In this document: positions 60,240-64,000 of the stretch, in pieces | How positions within the stretch are numbered: the first letter of the stretch is position 1 | Layout: each line of letters opens with the position of its first letter | Notes under the pieces: model-generated | The model's input: only the letters and a program-made list of their open reading frames with translations | Databases searched by the model: none | Told to the model about the DNA's origin: nothing | NCBI GenBank assembly: GCA_003254905.1 | Contig: QANU01095813.1 | Span: forward strand, 41,160 to 105,159 | Direction: 5' to 3' | DNA length: 64,000 nucleotides | From: Nissolia schottii | Lineage: Eukaryota; Streptophyta; Magnoliopsida; Fabales; Fabaceae | Translations under genes and position numbers: made by a program

Positions 60240-60646
60240 CTGTTTGGGTTGAAAAAATTAAAAGATTAGAAAAAAAAATTAGATCAAGCTAAAAAAGGAA
60301 ATAAAGAAAGGGAGAAAATAAAAATAATAATGATGAAAAAAATAAAAATAAAAATAAAAATAAACACACAAGCTAAACAAATAGTAAAAAGAAAAAAGGC
60401 TGGACAAAATGGGGTGTTCACACTTTCATTGACCAACTTGTGGCTATTTATACAAGTTTCAGGAAATGAACATGAAATTAACTTAAATGCATCTCAAATG
60501 CAATTATGTATAGCTGTCCACTAACTTCTCTAACTAACTAATTGCTGACTTGTGTTGCAAGTCATTCCTTTTCTTCTTGTTTGTGTTGCGAACTGCAACT
60601 TGTTTTTCCTTTCCTTCTTCAAGCTTCCCAGCTTGACTTGGTAACA
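60155..60646 (-). mobile_element. 3' LTR of the copia element
   Basis: A 492-bp segment with matching ends TGTTA...TAACA. On the minus strand it follows directly after a polypurine tract (GCGAGGGGG, 60647-60655), as expected for a 3' LTR. The minus-strand TATA box (TATAAATAGCC) is at about 60444-60454. A CT/GA microsatellite of about 39 bp (60197-60235) lies close to the outer end. Confidence 0.85.
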
Positions 60647-60669
60647 CCCCCTCGCAAGCTGGTGCGTGA

Positions 60670-63241
60670 GAGAAATTGATCATGTCCAACTTGGAAAACA
60701 ATCGGTGAAATGGACCCGGGCAAGGGGCTTTGTATCGGATTGGCGGCAATATGGATTGCAGATTGACTATCACAATATAAAAGAATAGGTGCAGGTGAAG
60801 GAATGTTGAATTTTGCTAATAGAAATAGCAGGCACTGAATTTCACATGTAGCTTGGGCCAGAGCATGGTATTTCGCTTCAGCAGAGGATCGCGCAACTGT
60901 TGTCTGCTTCTTACTCTTCCAAGAGACCAAGGAAAATCCAATGAAACACCAGAAACCAGAGATTGAGCGTCTAGAGTCAAGGAAAGCACCCCAATCCACA
61001 TCCGCATATCCATGAAGTACGAGATTAGAGTCAGTTGAGAAAAAAAGGTCAGTGGTGAGTGAGCCTTTAAGATAGCGCAGAACTCTGTGAGCATGTTCGA
61101 GATGTTCTTGAGTGGGATAGTCAAGAAATTGGCTCAATCTCCCCACAACATAGTTGATATTGGGCCTAGTATGTGTGAGATAAAGAAAATGATCAATCAG
61201 TCTTCGATATTCAGTAACATTAGGAATAGAGGCATCCAAATTCTTTGCAAGCTTCGAATGGTAATCCATGGGTGTGGTAGTTGGTTTGCAGTCAAGGAAT
61301 TCATGGTCTACCAACAAATCGAGACATTATTTCCGTTGGTAGAGAGCAATACCTTTAGAAGATCGAGCAACCTCCATGCCTAGGAAGAATTTGAGGTTGC
61401 CTAAATCCTTGATCTTAAAGAGTTCATCAAGCAACTGCTTCACAACTTGTATCTCATTCAAGTCATTACCAGCCAACACAAGATCACCAACATAGACTAA
61501 TATGGCTGTAAATCCTTACGGAGTGTGCTTGGTAAAGAGAGTAATCGAACTTGGATTGAATGAAATTAGAGTGAGTGAGGATAGATACTAGCTTGGCATT
61601 CCATTGTCTTGATGCTTGCTTAAGTTCATACAAGGATTTTTGTAGTTTGCACACCAATTTTGGATTATAAACAACAAGGCTAGGAGGCACTTTCATGTAC
61701 ACTTCTTCATTAAGGTCTCCATGAAGGAATCCTGTGTTCACATCAAGCTGCTACAGGAACCAACCTTTAGCTGTTGTGATAGCAAGGAGAACTCGAAGTG
61801 TGATCATTTTAACAACTGGGCTAAATGTCTCTAGGTAGTCAATGCTTGTAGTTTGAGTGAACCCTTTGCCACTAACTGTGCCTTGTTCCTCTCTATAGTT
61901 CCATCCACATGAAATTTGACCTTGAACACCCATTTACAACCTATAGTTTTCTTGCCAGGTGGGAGGGTAGTGAGAATCCAAGTGTGATTTTTATCTAGTA
62001 CAGATAATTTAGAATTGATTGCCTGTTGCCAGCAAGGGTGATTCACAGCCTCTCCATAATTCCCAGGTTCAGGATTAGTGGACACAACTAGGGAAAATCG
62101 TTAGTGGTTAGAACAAAATGCAGTATAAGATAAATAGTTTGAGATAAGATATATGTTGTGGAAGGAAAATGAGTCACTTGGTGATGAATTGGCTAACATA
62201 CAATGATAGTCTTGTAAATAGGTAGGTTGTCTCCTAGATCTAGAGGATTTTCTAGGGGTTGGTGATGCATGAATGGATGCAGGTGTGTGAGGAGTTTGTG
62301 TTGCAAGTTCAGGTGGCATGGTGAATGCAGGTGCAGTGTTTGATGTATGCAAAAAATTGTCATTAATAGTAGTTGAGTGACCATGGGATGCAGTGAACGT
62401 GGGAAGCATGTCATATGTAAAAGAGTCTAGGAAATGAGTGTTAGATGCAGAAGGAGATGCTAATGTATGTTCAGTAACAGACGATGCAACACTAAAAAGG
62501 AAATGTGTTTCATAGAACAAGACATTTTTGGACCAAAATTTTTTCTTGCTATGCAAGTCATATAAAACATAGCCTTTTGTGCCAGATTTGTATTCTAAGA
62601 AGTCACATTTCCTTGCCCTTGCTTCAAGCTTAGTTCTATTAGCCATCAGGGTAGTAGCATAAGCTAAGCAGCCAAATATCTTTAAGTGCTTAAGTCTGGT
62701 AAGGAATTGTACAAAAGCTCATAAGGGGAATTGTTGTTCAAAAGTTTGCCAGGTAGTCTATTGACTAGATAGGTGGCATGATTAACAGCAAAATGCCAAA
62801 AACATTTAGGGAGTCAAGCTTAAAAAATCAATGATCGAGTTGTGCCCAACAAATGTTGATGTTTGCGTTCAACTATCCCATTTTGTTGTGGAGTCTCAAC
62901 ACAAGAAGTTTGAGGAACAATTCCCTTTAAGGAAAAGAACTCTTTCATAAGAAATTCATTATCATTATCTATTCTTATTGTTTTGATTGTAATATAAAAC
63001 TAAGTTTGAATCAAGGCAACAAATGATTGAACTAATTTGGAAGCCTCACTTTTGTGATTCATAAAGAAAACCCAAGTATATCTAGTTTTGTCATCAACAA
63101 TTGTGAGAAAATACTTATGTCCACTAGTGGAGGGAAAAGCAATTGGTCCCCAAATGTCCAGATGAACCAAATCAAACATTTTATTAGAACTAGTCATACT
63201 AGAAACAAAATGTAATTTTCTCTGTTTTGCCATATGACAAG
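60670..63241 (-). pseudogene. copia pol: integrase, reverse transcriptase, RNase H (broken)
   Basis: Reading from 63241 down: the zinc-finger end of integrase (CHMAKQRKLHF), then the DDE core (HLDIWGPIAFPSTSGHKYFL; the IRIDNDNEF block; [13 protein letters not shown]), the linker (FGCLAYATTL; DFLEYKSGTKGYVLYD), reverse transcriptase (HPCWQQAINSKLSVLDKNHTW; GCKWVFKVK; LETFSPVVKM; FLHGDLNEEVYMK; LVCKLQKSLYELKQASRQWN), and RNase H (GYADVDWGAFLDSRRSISGF; SSAEAKYHALAQA; LLYCDSQSAIHIA). There are several frameshifts and stops, among them TAA where a tyrosine codon is expected (about 61333). The catalytic YVDD reads YVGD (about 61492), so the enzyme would be dead even without the shifts. RNase H is the best-preserved part. 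Confidence 0.9.
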
Positions 63242-64000
63242 TGTGACGACCCTTAGAAAGAGAGGGAAAAAAAAAAAGAACACGTCTCGCGAGAGACGTG
63301 TAGTCATCTCACGTGAGATGCAAGTCAAGTAGCCAACGCGCTGCAACGCCCTAAGCGTACTGCAGCGGCACAACATGTTTGGCGCGCTACAGTGTCCTGG
63401 GAGCACTGTAGCACATCTGGAAATTAGTCCTACATCATTTAGAGCAATAGAAGGGTGCCTCCTCCTCCCCCTATATATAGAAGCTTCACGTGAGTGTTTA
63501 GACTTGCTAATTCACTCCAAAGCTTGAGATGTCACACTTTTGTGAGACTTTTCACTCCAGTTATCTTTTATTTCTTTTTCTCTCTCGTTTTTTGTTCATG
63601 GGGAAGCAGTGCCTCCATGTAGGGTGTCAAGAGCTCCCAGCTTAGTGCTCCTTAGCAGTCAATCATGTTAAGGTGAGTGACTTTCTTCACGGTCTATTTT
63701 AGACTAAGTATTTATTTTTAAAGTTATTTATTTATTTTAGCATTATTTTATTTATGCATGTTTTATAAAATCCTAGGAAGAAGAACTTAGTATTTTATTT
63801 ATGAAGTTAGTTATTCTTTTATTTAATTAGTTATTTTCTCATGATTATTTATTTAGAAACTCTTTATTTATAAAGTAGATATTTACGAAATTATTTTAAA
63901 AAATCAAATGAAACTATTTTGGAACCACATGAGACCAAATGTTTTATTGCATTAAATAAATTCATGTTGCATGTGTATGATTAGTTTTTTTTTAAAAAAA
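63242..64000 (+). mobile_element. Ty3/gypsy-type LTR, 5' part, inserted in the copia element
   Basis: Starts with TGTGACGACCC at the exact point where copia integrase homology stops (the CHM codons just before). It shows an LTR-like layout: a GC-richer U3 with inverted motifs (CGTCTCGCGAGAGACG, a perfect 16-base palindrome, near 63283-63298), TATA box CTATATATAG (63471-63480) and a pyrimidine-rich leader. It runs out of the window, so neither its end nor any internal domain can be seen. Confidence 0.65.

Larger units (their letters stand above)
60155..63241 (-). mobile_element. Ty1/copia retrotransposon, 3' part, inactive
   Basis: Minus-strand copia element in the order integrase, reverse transcriptase, RNase H, polypurine tract, 3' LTR. 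The gag and protease part is not in the window: a Ty3/gypsy LTR interrupts the element at 63241/63242. The rest would lie beyond that insertion. Confidence 0.92.

Overview
The window is nuclear DNA from a flowering plant, most likely a eudicot. Genes have many introns with GT-AG borders, the intergenic DNA is very AT-rich, and the repeats are typical of plants: Ty1/copia and Ty3/gypsy LTRs, tRNA-derived SINEs, truncated LINEs, Stowaway and Mutator-like MITEs, and a MULE carrying a plant mobile domain gene. The species cannot be told from the sequence alone.

Layout. 1-10 kb is AT-rich and has no recognisable gene. It holds a compact array of palindromes (about 1.2-1.7 kb), a Mutator-type MITE (6.3-6.6 kb) and a long foldback element (6.7-7.6 kb). 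At 10.77-11.47 kb is a single-exon, GC-rich gene for an acidic protein of unknown function. 11.5-18 kb is intergenic, with MITE-like elements and a copia LTR remnant. 18.2-23.1 kb is a degenerate MULE: a truncated transposase on the plus strand faces a broken plant-mobile-domain gene on the minus strand, and palindromic repeats lie near both ends.

23.8-31.9 kb is the first gene cluster. It has a six-exon aluminium-activated malate transporter (ALMT9-like, plus strand) and, tail-to-tail with it, two tandem two-exon cytochrome P450 genes of the CYP71 clan (CYP736A/CYP71AU-like, minus strand). 32.5-43.2 kb is mostly transposon debris: three copies of one SINE family, at least three Ty3/gypsy LTR or internal fragments, and an unidentified minus-strand open region.

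43.8-59.0 kb is a complete SCD1 gene (DENN plus WD40 protein of cytokinesis and vesicle traffic), which I resolve into 31 exons giving 1208 residues. Its introns hold a Stowaway MITE and two 5'-truncated LINEs of different types, each with target-site duplications. 60.2-63.2 kb is the 3' part of a dead minus-strand copia element, cut by a Ty3/gypsy LTR that starts at 63242 and runs off the window.

The host genes have no evident joint pathway. ALMT (vacuolar anion transport), the P450s (specialised metabolism) and SCD1 (exocytosis and cytokinesis) are simply neighbours. The least explained item is the palindrome array at 1.2-1.7 kb, which shares its core motif with the ends of the PMD-MULE at 18-23 kb.
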